A stretch of DNA of 64,000 nucleotides from Dugong dugon. Taxonomy: Eukaryota > Chordata > Mammalia > Sirenia > Dugongidae. The notes under the pieces are model-generated. The model did no database searches, was not told where the DNA came from, and saw only the letters and a list, made by a program, of their open reading frames with translations. Below are positions 1 through 10,715 of this stretch, piece by piece (position 1 is the first letter of the stretch; the number at the start of each line of letters is the position of its first letter). Made by a program: the position numbers and the translations under genes. Location of the stretch: positions 60,608,734 through 60,672,733 of the forward strand of contig CM057462.1 of the NCBI GenBank assembly GCA_030035585.1, given 5' to 3'.

Positions 1-118
1 GTTCTGCAGAAGCACAGTTAAGTGTCTGGAATTCCCATTCTTCACAATGTTACCCATAATTTGTTGTGATCCACACAGTTGAATGCCATTGCATAGTCAA
101 TAAAACACAATTTAGTGA
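1..118 (-). repeat. RTE-class LINE fragment, minus strand
   Basis: Matches the minus-strand RTE at 13365-13470 almost base for base, with the reverse transcriptase motif region encoding a VDHNKL-like stretch. It may continue left beyond the window. Confidence 0.85.
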
Positions 119-440
119 TGTTAATTACATTCACCGTGTTGTGCAACCATCATCACTATCTATTTGCAAAAGTTTTTCATCACTCCAAACAGAAACTCAG
201 TACCCCTTCAGGAATAACTCCTCATTTTCCCTCCCTCCAGTCCCCGGTAACCACTAATAGATTTTTGTATGTATTTGCCAGTCCCAGATATTTCAAATAA
301 GTTAGATTATACAGTATTGGTCCTTTTGTGTCTGACTTATTTCACTTAGCATAATGTTTTCAAGGTTAATTACCAACAACGAAAGACTTATTCTGTCATT
401 TTGCTTTTTGTTTTCTGTGTATCTGTACTTTTTTTGTTAC
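119..440 (-). repeat. L1 3'-end fragment, minus strand
   Basis: Carries phrases of reversed mammalian L1 ('gtgtctgacttatttcactt', 'agcataatgttttcaaggtt'). The same phrases recur near 35640 and 36400. Confidence 0.7.
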
Positions 441-451
441 TAATTTCTTCC

Positions 452-658
452 AATGTTGTTGTTGTATGCCATCGAGTCAATTTTTGACTCATAGCAACTG
501 AATGTGACAGAGTAGAATGGCCTCATAGAGTTTTCTAGGCTGTAATCTTTATGGAAGCAAATTGCCAGATCTTTCTCCCATGGAACAACTGGGTGGGTTC
601 GAACCACACACCTTTTTGTTAGCATCTGAGCGCTTTACCATTGCATCACCAGAGCCCA
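452..658 (-). mobile_element. AfroSINE, minus strand
   Basis: tRNA-derived SINE found in Afrotheria. The reversed right end ('gccatcgagtcaatttttga') and the reversed tRNA-like head ('gagcgctttaccattgcatc') are both present, so the copy is nearly full length. Confidence 0.85.
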
Positions 659-697
659 TATGGAACCTGTACGTGGATCAATAGACAGTCATTTGAA

Positions 698-1466
698 CAG
701 GAAAACTAGACTAATGGAAATAGGGAACCCAGGGTGGAGAAGGGGAGCGTGTTGACACATTGCAGGTTGGTAACCAATGTCACAAAACAATTTGTGTATT
801 AACGGTTTAGTAAGAAACTAATTTGCTCCGTAAACTTTCACCTAAAACAAAAAAAAAAAAAAAAAAAAAGAAAGAAAGAAAGAGACAGAAAGGGCCACAT
901 AAACCAGAGACTGCATCAGCATGAGACCAGAAGAACTAGATGGTGCCCAGCTACCACCAATGACTCCCCTGACAGGGAACACAACAGAGAGTCCCTGATG
1001 GAGCAGGAGAAAGGTGGAGTGCAGAACTCAAAATCTGGTAAAAAGTCCAGACTTAATGGTCTGACTGAGACTGGAGGAACCCCAGAAAGCACGGCCCTGG
1101 ACTATCTGTCAACCCAGCACTAAAACCATTCCCGAGCCCAACTCTCCAGACAAAGATTAGACTGGACTATGGGACATAAAATGATACTTGTGAAGAGTGT
1201 GCTTCTTAGCTCAAGTAGATACATAAGACTAAATGGGCAGCTTCTGTCCAGAGGTGAGATGAGAAGTCAAAGAGGCTCAGGAGCTGATTGAATGGACATG
1301 GGAAATCAGGGGTGGAAAGGCGGAGTGTGCTGTCACAGTATAGGGAGAGCAATTAGGGTCACATAACAATGTATGTATAAACTTTTGTATGAGAGACTAA
1401 CTTGAATTATAATCTTTCACTTAAACTACAACAATGAAAAATTAAAAAAAGAAAAAAAAAAAGAAG
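698..1466 (+). mobile_element. L1 3'-end sequences inserted in the RTE (first insertion)
   Basis: Flanked by a perfect 12-bp duplication (CAGTCATTTGAA at 686-697 and 1467-1478). It holds two consecutive A-tailed units: a short one (about 722-890, ending in a long A run) and a longer one (about 891-1460). The units resemble the 3' ends of the other insertions here, and from memory match elephant L1 3' UTR subfamilies. Confidence 0.75.
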
Positions 1467-1755
1467 CAGTCATTTGAAGAGAGCAACGGGATACTGTGTG
1501 GGTCAGAAACGGAAAAAGTGCAGCAGGGTTGTATCCTTTCATCTTACTTATCGAATTGGTATGCTGTACAAATAATCCCAGAAGCTGGGCTATATATGAA
1601 GAAGATTGTGGCATCAGGACTTGAGGAAGACTCATTAACAACCTGTATTATGCAGATGACACAACCTTGCTTGCCAAAAATAAAGATAACTTAAAGCACT
1701 TACTGATGAAAGTAAAAGACTACAGCCTTCAGAATGGACTAAAACTGAACATGAA

Positions 1756-2381
1756 TGAGTAGCATCTGGGGTCTTAAAAGCCTGTGAGCGGCCATCTAAG
1801 ATACTCCACTGGTCCCATGCCGTCTAGAGCAATGGAGAATGCAGAAAACCAAAGGACGCAAAGGAAAGATTAGTCCAAAGATCAATGAACCACAACTACC
1901 ACAGCCTCCAACAGACTGAGTCCAGCACAACTAGATGGTGCCCGGCTACCATCACTGACTGCTGTGACAGGGATCACAATAGAGGGTCCCGGACAGAGGT
2001 GGAGAAAAATGTAGAACAAAATTCTAACTCACAAAAACTGACCAGACTTACTGGCCTGACAGAGACTGGAGAAACCCTGCGAGTATGGCCCCCGGACACC
2101 TTTTAGCTCAGAAATGAAGTCACTCCTGAGGTTCACCCTTCAGCCAAAGATTAGACAGGCCCATAAAACAAAATGAGATTAAATGAGCACACCCGCCCAA
2201 GGGCAAAGACGAGAAGGCAGGAGGGTACAGGAAAGCTGGTAATGGGGAACCCAGGGTCGAGAAGGTGAGAGTGTTGACACATCATGGGGCTGGCAACCAA
2301 TGTCACAAAACAATATGTGTATTAATTGTTTAATAAGAAACTAATTTGCTCTGTAAATCTTCATCTAAAGCACAATTTAAA
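1756..2381 (+). mobile_element. L1 3'-end sequence inserted in the RTE (second insertion)
   Basis: 626 bp flanked by a perfect 15-bp duplication (AAAACTGAACATGAA at 1741-1755 and 2382-2396), with an A-rich 3' end. It shares its sequence with the third insertion ('cttaaaagcctgtgagcggc') but starts further in, as 5'-truncated L1 copies do. Confidence 0.8.
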
Positions 2382-2529
2382 AAAACTGAACATGAAGAAA
2401 ACAAAAATCCTCACAACTAGACCAATAAACAACATCATGACAAAAGAAGAAATTAAAGTTGCCAATGATTTAATCCTACTTGGATCTACAATCACTATCC
2501 ATGGAAGCAGCAGTCAAGAAATCAATCAA

Positions 2530-3145
2530 AAAACACTAAATATACAATAGATAAGTGGTAACTTTGATGAAGGGTAAGACAGTACACAATACTGGGGAAG
2601 CCAGCACAGCTTGTTCAGGGCAAGGTCATGGAAGCTCCATGGACAAATCCAAACTCCCCAAGGAACTGAATTACTGGGCTGAGGGCTGTGGGGACCACAT
2701 CTAGCTCAACTGGCATAACATAGTTTATAAAGAAAATGTTCTACATTCTACTTTGGTGAGTACTGTCTGAGGTCCTAAAAGCCTGTGAGTGGCCATCTAA
2801 GATAATCTACTGGTCTCACCCCTTCGGGAGCAAGGGAGAATGAAGGAAACTAAAGACACAAGGGAAAGATTAGTCCAAAGGACTAATGGACCACAACTAC
2901 CACGGTCTCCACCAGACTGAGTCCAGTACATGTAGGCGTACCAGGAGAGAACAGGTAATAAGGAACCCAAGGTCGAGATGGGAGAGTGTTGACATGAGTG
3001 TTGTTAACCAATGGCACGAAACAGTATGTGTACTGTTTACCGAGAGGCTAGTTTGTTCTGTAAACCTTGATCTAAAGTAAGATTAAAACAAAGAAAAAAT
3101 ATATTAAAAATAAATAAAAATTTATTTTAAAAGGTGAAAAAAAAG
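2530..3145 (+). mobile_element. L1 3'-end sequence inserted in the RTE (third insertion)
   Basis: 616 bp flanked by a perfect 13-bp duplication (AGAAATCAATCAA at 2517-2529 and 3146-3158). Same family as the 1756-2381 copy with a longer 5' part and an internal deletion after 'ccagtaca'. A-rich tail. Confidence 0.8.
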
Positions 3146-4482
3146 AGAAATCAATCAATTTATTACATTGGGCAGATCTGCTACAAAAGACTTCTTGAAA
3201 GTTTTCAAAAGCAAAGATGTCACTTTGATGACTAAGGTGCATCTGATCCAAACATGGTCTTTTCATTTGCCTCATATGCCTGCGAAAGTTGAGAACAATT
3301 TGAAAAAGAAGACAGAAGAATTGACGCATTCAAACAGTGGTGTTGGTGAAGAATATTGAATACAGTGTGTGTGGACTGCCAAAAGAATGAACAAATCAGT
3401 CTTAAAAGAAATACAACCAGAATGCTCCTCAGAAACAAGGATGGTCAGACTCGGTTCACTTACTTTGGGCACATCATCAGGAAAGATCAATCGCTAGAAA
3501 AAGACATCATGTTTGATAGAGTAGAGGACCAACAGAAATGAAGAAAACCCTCAATGAGATGGACTGACACAATAGTTGCAACCATGGACTCAAACATACA
3601 AATGATCATGAAGATGGTACTGGACCAGGCAATGTTTAGTTCTGTTATATACAAAGTCACTATGAGTCAGAGCCAGCTTGATGGCAACTAACAACAATCT
3701 TTTCAACAAATGAGGGTAGAACAACTGGATAGCCACATACAAAAAAAATGAACCATGACCCTTACCTCTCATCACAAAAATTAGTTCAAAATGGATCATA
3801 GACCTAAATGTAAGAGCTGAAACTATAAAACTTCTAGAAGAAAACATGGGGGAAAATCTTAGTTTTGATCTTGAGTTTGGAAAAGATTTTTAAGACATGA
3901 CATAAAAAGCATGAACTATAAAAAAAAAAAATTGGATTTCATCAAAATTAAAAATTTTGCTCTTCAAAAGACACTGTTAGAAAAATGAAAAGGCAATCCA
4001 TAGCTTAATGAAAATATTTGCAAAATGTATATCTGAGAAAGTATTTGAATCTAGAGTATATAAAGAATTCTTACAACTCAATAAGACAAACGATCTAATA
4101 AACAGATGGGTAAAAGATCTGAACAGACAACTCACCCCAGAAGATGTACAGATGGCAAATCAAGCAATTGAAAAGTTACTCAACATACTTTGTCATTAGG
4201 AAAAAACAAATTAAAACTACAGTGAGATACCACCATACTCCCACTGGAAGGGCTAAAATTAAAAAGTCTAACCTATACCAAGTGTTCGGGAGGATGTGGA
4301 ACAAATGGAATACTCATGCACTTCTGGTGAGAGTATAAAACTACTTTGGAAAATAGCTGCTTCCTAAAAAGTTCTTTAAATTTTTATTTAGAAGTTATGC
4401 AGTTATCATAAGACCCAACCTCTCCACTTTTAGATATTAACCCAAGAGAAAAGAAACAATATATTTTTAAAAAATTGTATAC

Positions 4483-4969
4483 TTTTCCCTCCCGGACGCT
4501 GCAGAGTTATAAGCGTGAGGTCTTTTGCAATCACCGAAATGCGATAGGTCGCTAGGTCGCCACTTGTGAGCCTTCCCCAGCGTCAAGGACATCAAGAAAA
4601 TCCTAGACAGCAGGGGCGTAGAGGTGGACGACGACCTGCTCAACAAGGTCGAGCTGAGCTGAACGGGAAAAACATTGAAAATGTCATTGCTCAGGTTATA
4701 GGCAAGCTGGTCAGCGTGCCTCTCAGGGCGGGGGCGGCGGGGGCGGGGGCGGCTGTGGCAGTCTGTGCCGCCCTGGGCTCTGTGACTTCTGCTGCAGAAT
4801 GGACCCCAGCTGCGATACAGGAGACGAGAAGGAGGAGTCAGCAGAGTGGGACAAATCCTCCGGATTTGGCTTGTTTGATTAAATCCCTGCTCCCTGAAAA
4901 TAAAGCCTTTTTATGTAAAAAACAAGCAACACAAAAACTCTAAAATCCCAAAGCAAATAAACAAAAGAC
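4483..4969 (+). pseudogene. RPLP2: Processed pseudogene of ribosomal stalk protein P2
   Basis: Intronless copy of the 60S acidic ribosomal protein P2 mRNA. Recognisable parts are KDIKKILDS, ELNGKNIENVIAQ, the alanine-rich hinge (now GC-expanded) and a C-terminus ending GLFD followed by TAA, with AATAAA at 4899-4904 and an A-rich tail. The original ATG (4539) is followed by a stop at codon 3 (TAG 4545-4547), and part of the N-terminus is deleted. It sits inside an L1 and is flanked by TTGTATAC at 4475-4482 and 4970-4977. The 125-codon frame from 4566 is therefore not a gene. Confidence 0.9.
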
Positions 4970-5110
4970 TTGTATACAAATGTTCATAGCAGTTTTAGTC
5001 GTAAGAGCCAAAACCCGGAAAAAACTCAAATGTCATCAACATGTGAATGAATCAACAAATTGTGATATATCATACAATGAAATACTACTGAGCAATAAAC
5101 AGCAATGAGC

Positions 5111-5235
5111 GCTTGGTCCAATCCGCAACCGATCATGCGAATGGCGCAGGACAGGGCAGCATTTTGATCAGTTGTACATGGGCTTGCCGTGAGTCGGGCT
5201 GACTGGACCTCAACTACTAACAACTGGTACATACA
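5111..5235 (+). repeat. RTE 3'-tail fragment inside the L1
   Basis: 'gcgcaggacagggcagcatt' and 'ctcaactactaacaac' match the RTE 3' end seen at 18216-18296. A short 5'-truncated copy. Confidence 0.7.
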
Positions 5236-5545
5236 ACAAAGAAGATGAATCTCAAAGTAATTATGGTGAAAGAAGCAAACAGAATTTATTCCAATATACA
5301 AAATACTAGAAAATATAAAAGAATCTGTGGTGACAGCAGATCAGTGGTTGCAGGGGGTAGGTTAAGAAGGAACCAGAGGATTACAAAGGGGTCAGAGGAA
5401 ACTTTGGAGGGTCATGATATGCTTATTATCTTTATTGTGGTGATGGTTTCACGTGTGTATACTTATGTTAAACCTCATCGAATTGCACACTTTAAATGTG
5501 TGCAGTTTACTGAATGTCAATTGTACCTCAATAAAGAAGCGGAAA

Positions 5546-7116
5546 AGAAAGCAAGCTTCCTGCAAACACACCAACCTGAAACTAGGAATGGAGGAAGGAG
5601 CTAGCCTACGCATGCACAGTCCTTCCTCCATGCTCACCAATCAGATACCTCAGTGTGGGGAAAGGCGTAAGAAGAAGATCCGCAGAGGTGTTAGTTTAAT
5701 TGAAGCACTTCCACGTGGAAATTCGAGGCGTGATGAATAACTGTTCTGGTCCTCACAGGAGGGATGAGGCATCCGCTGCCAAGGGGGCGTCAGCGGGAGC
5801 CGCTTGGACCGGGTCATATGAAGAAGTGAGAGGATGCTGTGGTGAGAGGCAGGCGAGTGAGGTGGAAGCGTTCAGTGTGTGCGAGGCCCTCACACCGAGC
5901 TCAGCACTGTAACCTTTTATCCAGATGCGATTGAAGGACTTTAATCAGGTAAGTAATATAATCTGGTGTTCACTTTGAAACAGCATATTGAAGCTGTGTG
6001 GAAAATGGGCCGCAGAGGACCAGGAACTGACCTGTTCAGAGGCTGTGGCAATATATAGGTATTTATCCTGTTGGTCTCTTCATTCAGCTATGAACTCTGG
6101 AAAGAAGGGACCGTATATCTTACTTATCTCTAAAGTGTCCCTTCCCTACATGCACCCCTCCCGCCATGCCTGGCTGTCAATTCGTTTTTGTTGAGGAATT
6201 GAGTAGTCTCAGGGTAACACAGTTTCTAAGAGCCAGGATCCAAATCTAGGTCTTTTTGACTTAAAAGCCTGAGGTCTTCACTTCAAAGCACAATGAAAAT
6301 CTTAAAATATTTGGTATTCATTTTGGGATTCATCAGTCTAATCTATGAATTGACTTTGCCAGCACTAAATGCCCACCTAAATAATGGAGGATTTGTGTGT
6401 TTTCAAAAATTGCACATGTTGACTCAAGAAAAATTATGCACCTACTTTTTTCCATTTATGGTTTTAGGCCCTGGTTATATCTTGTAAGGAGGATGGACAT
6501 TGTCCCTGCCCTCACAAAAAAACAGACAGAAGAAATAACAAAAAAGTGTACTAGGTGCTCTGATAGGAAGCTTTGAGATCTCTTTTAAGTTTTGAAATTT
6601 TAATATGATGGGATCTTATGTGGGGTTTTTGTTTTTGTTTTTTTCCTCTTTCTCAATGTGCTGAGCACAGAACAGTCCCTTTCTGTCTGGAAACTTATGC
6701 CCTTTAATTCTGAGAAAGTTTCTTGCATTAGATCTCTGATAATTTCCACTCCTCCATTTTTTCCCTTCTTTTCCAAGTCAAATCTTCAGTTGGTCAAATG
6801 TGGGACCTAATGAGTGAGTCCTATAATTTTCTTTCTATTTTCCATTCCTCTCTTCTTTAGTTCTACTTTCTGGGATAATTTCCTTTATCTTTCATCTATG
6901 AGCTTTTAATTTTTGCTGTTTTAATATTTTCTTTTAAATTATTCCTATTGTTATACTCTCTTGTTTAATGAATATGATATATTCTTTTATCTTTTGAGCA
7001 TATAAGATGCAGTTGGTGGGGGGGAGAATTTTTCTCGTATTCCCTTTGGGTAGTCTCCATTTTGTATGAGTTGTGTACACTGTCTTGGTCTATGACTTTC
7101 ATGTTGGAGATTTTCC
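5546..7116. other. No recognised feature
   Basis: Mostly AT-rich intergenic sequence with no coding frame of note; it could include decayed repeats that I cannot classify by eye. Confidence 0.6.
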
Positions 7117-7340
7117 TCAAATAGTAATAATAGCTAACATTTATTGAGCACTTACAGTGTTATGGGCAAAGTTCTAAGCTCTTTCAAATATTAATTTGTT
7201 TAATTCTCCTAACAGTTAAAGAAGTAGGTGCTATTACCTCCAGTTTATAAATGCTGAAATGAGGAAACATCAGAGCTTGAGTAATCTTACAGAGATCATA
7301 CAGCTTGAAAGTGGTAGAGCTGGGATATTAACCTAGGCAG
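7117..7340 (-). repeat. MIR, minus strand
   Basis: 'aatagctaacatttattgag' to 'gtggtagagctgggatatta' is the reverse of the MIR consensus. Confidence 0.75.
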
Positions 7341-7341
7341 T

Positions 7342-7533
7342 CTTGTGCAGTTAAGCGCTTGATTAACCAAAAGGTTGGTGGTTCAAACCCACCCAGAGAC
7401 ACCTTGAAGAAAGGCCTGGTGATCTGCTTCTGAAAGGTCACACCCTTGAAAACACTATGGAGTGCCGTTCTACCCTGCATACCTGACATCACCATGAGTT
7501 GAAATCAACTCAGCGGCAACTGATTTGGTTTTG
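7342..7533 (+). mobile_element. AfroSINE, plus strand
   Basis: tRNA-like head 'ttaagcgcttgattaaccaa' with box-B-like 'ggtggttcaaaccc', and right end 'gttgaaatcaactcagcggc'. It abuts the MIR at 7117-7340. Confidence 0.85.
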
Positions 7534-7897
7534 GTATATACGTGATATGTTTAAATATGTCACTAGATTTGATTTCCTATTATTTTGTTTAGGATTTTTA
7601 TATCCTTGTTTATGAGTGAGAATGTCCTGTAATATACCTTTTTGTATAGTCTTTGTTATTTCTGGTATCTAGTTTATACTGACTAAGGGAATAGTCCATC
7701 TTTTATTCTCTGGAGAAATTTGTAGAAGATTGAAATTATCTGTTATTCATTGAAGTTTGGCAGAACTGACCTGTAAAACCATTTGATAGTTTTTTATGTG
7801 GAACAATTACTAACTACTGACTCGATTTCTTTAACCATCATAGAGATATTTTAGCTAATTGTTTGAAAGTTATACCTGCTATTTCTATTTGTTTAGC

Positions 7898-7901
7898 TGT
7901 G

Positions 7902-7934
<33 letters not shown>
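7898..7934. repeat. (TG)n microsatellite
   Basis: Uninterrupted TG dinucleotides after 'gtgttg'. Confidence 0.95.
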
Positions 7935-7938
<4 letters not shown>

Positions 7939-8224
7939 GAGGTTTTACAATGTATTCTTACCAAAGCCTAAAGTAAATCAGTACCTTTATCCTTGTCCTA
8001 AACAGTACAAGGACCATTAGAACACTTTAACTCTGATCACTCAACCTCCCAACTTACGTGCTATTGACCAGTGTTTTAGTTCTGTCCTATTAAAAAAACC
8101 AAAAATTCCACCTTTCTTGACCATTCATATCAAATAGTTACTACTTTTAATTTTTCTGTTATTCTTTCTCAAAGCAACCTCTATTCCTTTCCTTCATAGC
8201 ACTTATCTCAAAAGATATTTTGTT

Positions 8225-8348
8225 TGTTTACTTGCTTATTGTCTGTGTCCCTTGCTAGATGCTAATCTTCATGAGGGCAAGGGCCCTGTCTGTTTTGTTC
8301 ACTGATTGGTTGGCATTTAGTAAATGCTTGTTGAACAAATGAATGAAT
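8225..8348 (+). repeat. L2 3' end
   Basis: 'cttcatgagggcaagggccc' to 'ttgttgaacaaatgaatgaa' follows the L2 3' UTR consensus. Confidence 0.7.
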
Positions 8349-9480
8349 ATTTGTATTTTAGGAAGATCATCCTGGATGCAATGGGATAATGTCTCTGAGG
8401 GGGCAAGACTAGAGGTAGGCAGTTGCACTTATCCAGGCAAGAGTTAGTGGTGACCTAGACTTGGATAATAGCAGGGTGCAGTGCAGTGAATTACTTAATA
8501 TGAACTTTCTAGGCATAGTCTTTGTGAGACTCATCGTTGCAATGGCTCCAGACTCACAGAAGCATGGAACTTTGTAAGAGAAAGAACAAAAGGGCGTGGG
8601 AAGTGAAACTTTTGATTCGTGGTTGGTTACTTTGGTTGTTGTTACCTGTGATGGCTGAAAGGAAAATAAGAGATGTTATGCTACACTGAGGGGAGAAAAA
8701 CTGCATCTAGAGAGGCTTGGGGCAAAAAGCCAGGCTTATTAAACAAGATGATTGACAGGGGGTCAGAGTCTTCGGGTTCCACCCAGCAGAGGGCCAAGGT
8801 CGTATGCATATGAATGGGAAGATAGTCAAGGTGTGGAAAAGAGAAGATGAAGCTGGGATGTTTTAAAAAGGATTATATGTTTATTTGAATGTACTATGGA
8901 TATTGAATGTTTCTCCTATCCAGTGTTGTAAAACAGACCTAAATGTATGATGGAAATGAATATTGAGTATTATGGATAACAGAGAATATGTAACCCCGCC
9001 TTCAGCCAGTACATGATTGGATATGCTAAACGGGGAACTAGGATTTGTCTTAAAGAAACACAGGCTGTTGGTTTGAATGCAGTAGCCCTGTGTATAGAGT
9101 ATTGGGGGCTTAGGTCAGAAACCTGAGCCCTATCCAGAACCTTCAGAGTCAGGAAATTTGCATTTGAAAAAACATGCAGACCCACTCAGAACTGCTAGGA
9201 AAGCAGGAAATTCACGTTTGAAGGAAGGACCTGCAGAAGAAAAAAAAAATGACTATTTTACTTTTTTAATTTCAAGCAAGCGGTTTGCCGTTGGGTGCAT
9301 CCAGGCAGGAAAAGTCAGTGCACATCAGAAGAACCCTCTTCCAGGACTGGAAGTTAAAGGGAGCCAGCAAGTAGACATCCTGGTATGCTTGCTTGTAGTG
9401 ACCACCTGGGTCCACTGGATGAGTGGAAATGGGGGAGGTGCAGCAGTGAAGAAACGGGCTGAGTTTGGATGTGTTCCATT
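8349..9480. other. Unclassified intergenic sequence
   Basis: No coding signal. A segment at about 8480-8530 is repeated at about 10561-10610 (see findings), so part may belong to an unrecognised transposable element. Short minus- and plus-strand frames at 8970-9511 have no recognisable domain. Confidence 0.5.
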
Positions 9481-9730
9481 GGCACCCATTGACCTAGCCC
9501 ACAGGGTCTAGGGATGAGAGAAAGAAAGGGCTGGCTGGTCTGAAGTTCAGGGAGTTGTGTGAACTCCTGAGCCTACAGGTGGTGCCCATTGGCCTAGCCC
9601 ATGGGGCATAGGAATGAGAGAGAGAGAGAAGAGGCTGGCTGGTCTGAAGTACAGGGAAATATGTGAACTCCTGAGCCTATGGCTGGTACCCATTGACCTA
9701 GCCCATGGTGGCTAGAGATGAGCTGACTAG
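9481..9730 (+). repeat. Tandem repeat, about 100-104 bp unit, 2.4 copies
   Basis: Units begin at 9481, 9581 and 9685 ('gg[t/c][a/g]cccattgrcctagccc') and share 'ggctggctggtctgaagt' and 'gtgaactcctgagccta'. The third copy breaks off after about 45 bp. Confidence 0.9.
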
Positions 9731-10715
9731 AACCTGAAAGAATGAAGAGAAAGATGTTTGACACCGTGAGCTGGTGTAGACTGCTGCAATTTGATGGCTT
9801 GCTCTGGACTGGACTTTGCTTATGGATGCAGATGCTCAAAGTTTCAATTGGAATGGAAGATTCTTCAGATCAAGAAACATGCTTGTCTCCACAGAGTACT
9901 GGTTTGATAGCGATGGGCAATTTAGAAATTGGCTATGTAAAATGGGGGGGGGGAGATAAAGGCATGAAGTGGTGGGCTTACACACTTTCATGTATGTGCT
10001 TACACTCAAAATGAAAGGGAGAAGGGAGGATGTCCACTGAATAGATTCGTCTTTTTCTGATAGGTCTGGGGAAGAGAAGGTGGGGGAAGATGTTGATAGG
10101 ATTATATGATTCACTTGGGAGGTGTTGATTGTTAACAGGGTTAACTGTGATTGTAAAAACTGTGATTATAGAAGCAGTAACTGTGAAAGAGTGTACTAAG
10201 GCGGAGGCACTGTTGGACTGGAGTACAGTGGCAAAAACCTAAAGTCCCTTAAAGGTTTTGCTATGCTGGTGCCAGGTGAGGCTGCAGAGCAAGGGAGTAA
10301 TCTTCTCTCAGTTAAATTTTATCAGATACCAGAAGTGGTGAAGCTGAGATCACTTTTGGAGAACCTGACCAGATCAGATGGATACCTGCAGTAGATCTGA
10401 GTGGCTGGTACCTGAGTAACCTCACCCTGAGGACTCTTTTGCCCCACTGAAGGGCTAATTGTCAATGACTGTTTTGGACTGGTAAAATGATTGGGAGGGG
10501 GAAGTTAATTCTTCAAGTATGAAAAGGCCAATGGCTAGAAGAGCCAGGGGGTGGCCTGTGGTGCAGTGAATTGCTTAATATGGTCCTTCTAGCCAGTCTT
10601 TGTGACTCCCACACAACGATAGGGTGGGACTATGCAGATACGATGTTTGTGGCCCACCAAGGGGATTGGACAGCTTGCTGCTAATGCAATTAAGTTGTAT
10701 AGAACCTGTGATGGT
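9731..10715. other. Unclassified intergenic sequence
   Basis: Contains short frames without domains, a G run (9943-9952) and the second copy of a dispersed direct repeat near 10561. Nothing else recognisable. Confidence 0.5.

Larger units (their letters stand above)
660..3700 (+). mobile_element. RTE-class LINE, split into four pieces by three insertions
   Basis: Pieces 660-697, 1467-1755, 2382-2529 and 3146-3700 read in order as one 5'-truncated RTE (BovB-related) when compared with the uninterrupted copy at 17085-18300. It ends in 'ggcaactaacaacaatc', the family 3' end. The reverse transcriptase frame is broken throughout, so it is inactive. RTE elements are abundant in afrotherians. Confidence 0.85.
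3701..5545 (+). mobile_element. Old L1 3' portion, interrupted by a pseudogene and an RTE tail
   Basis: 3701-4482, 4970-5110 and 5236-5545 read in order as the end of an L1 ORF2 and 3' UTR ('aacagatgggtaaaagatct', 'tacaatgaaatactactgag', final 'gtacctcaataaag'). It is broken by stops and frameshifts and is inactive. Confidence 0.8.

Noticed and set aside
4566-4943. 125-codon frame as a possible ribosomal or novel protein
   Set aside because: It is the frame-shifted remains of the RPLP2 processed pseudogene, beginning downstream of the disabled original start.
7342-7533. tRNA gene
   Set aside because: The tRNA-like box B belongs to the AfroSINE head; there is no full cloverleaf or terminator.
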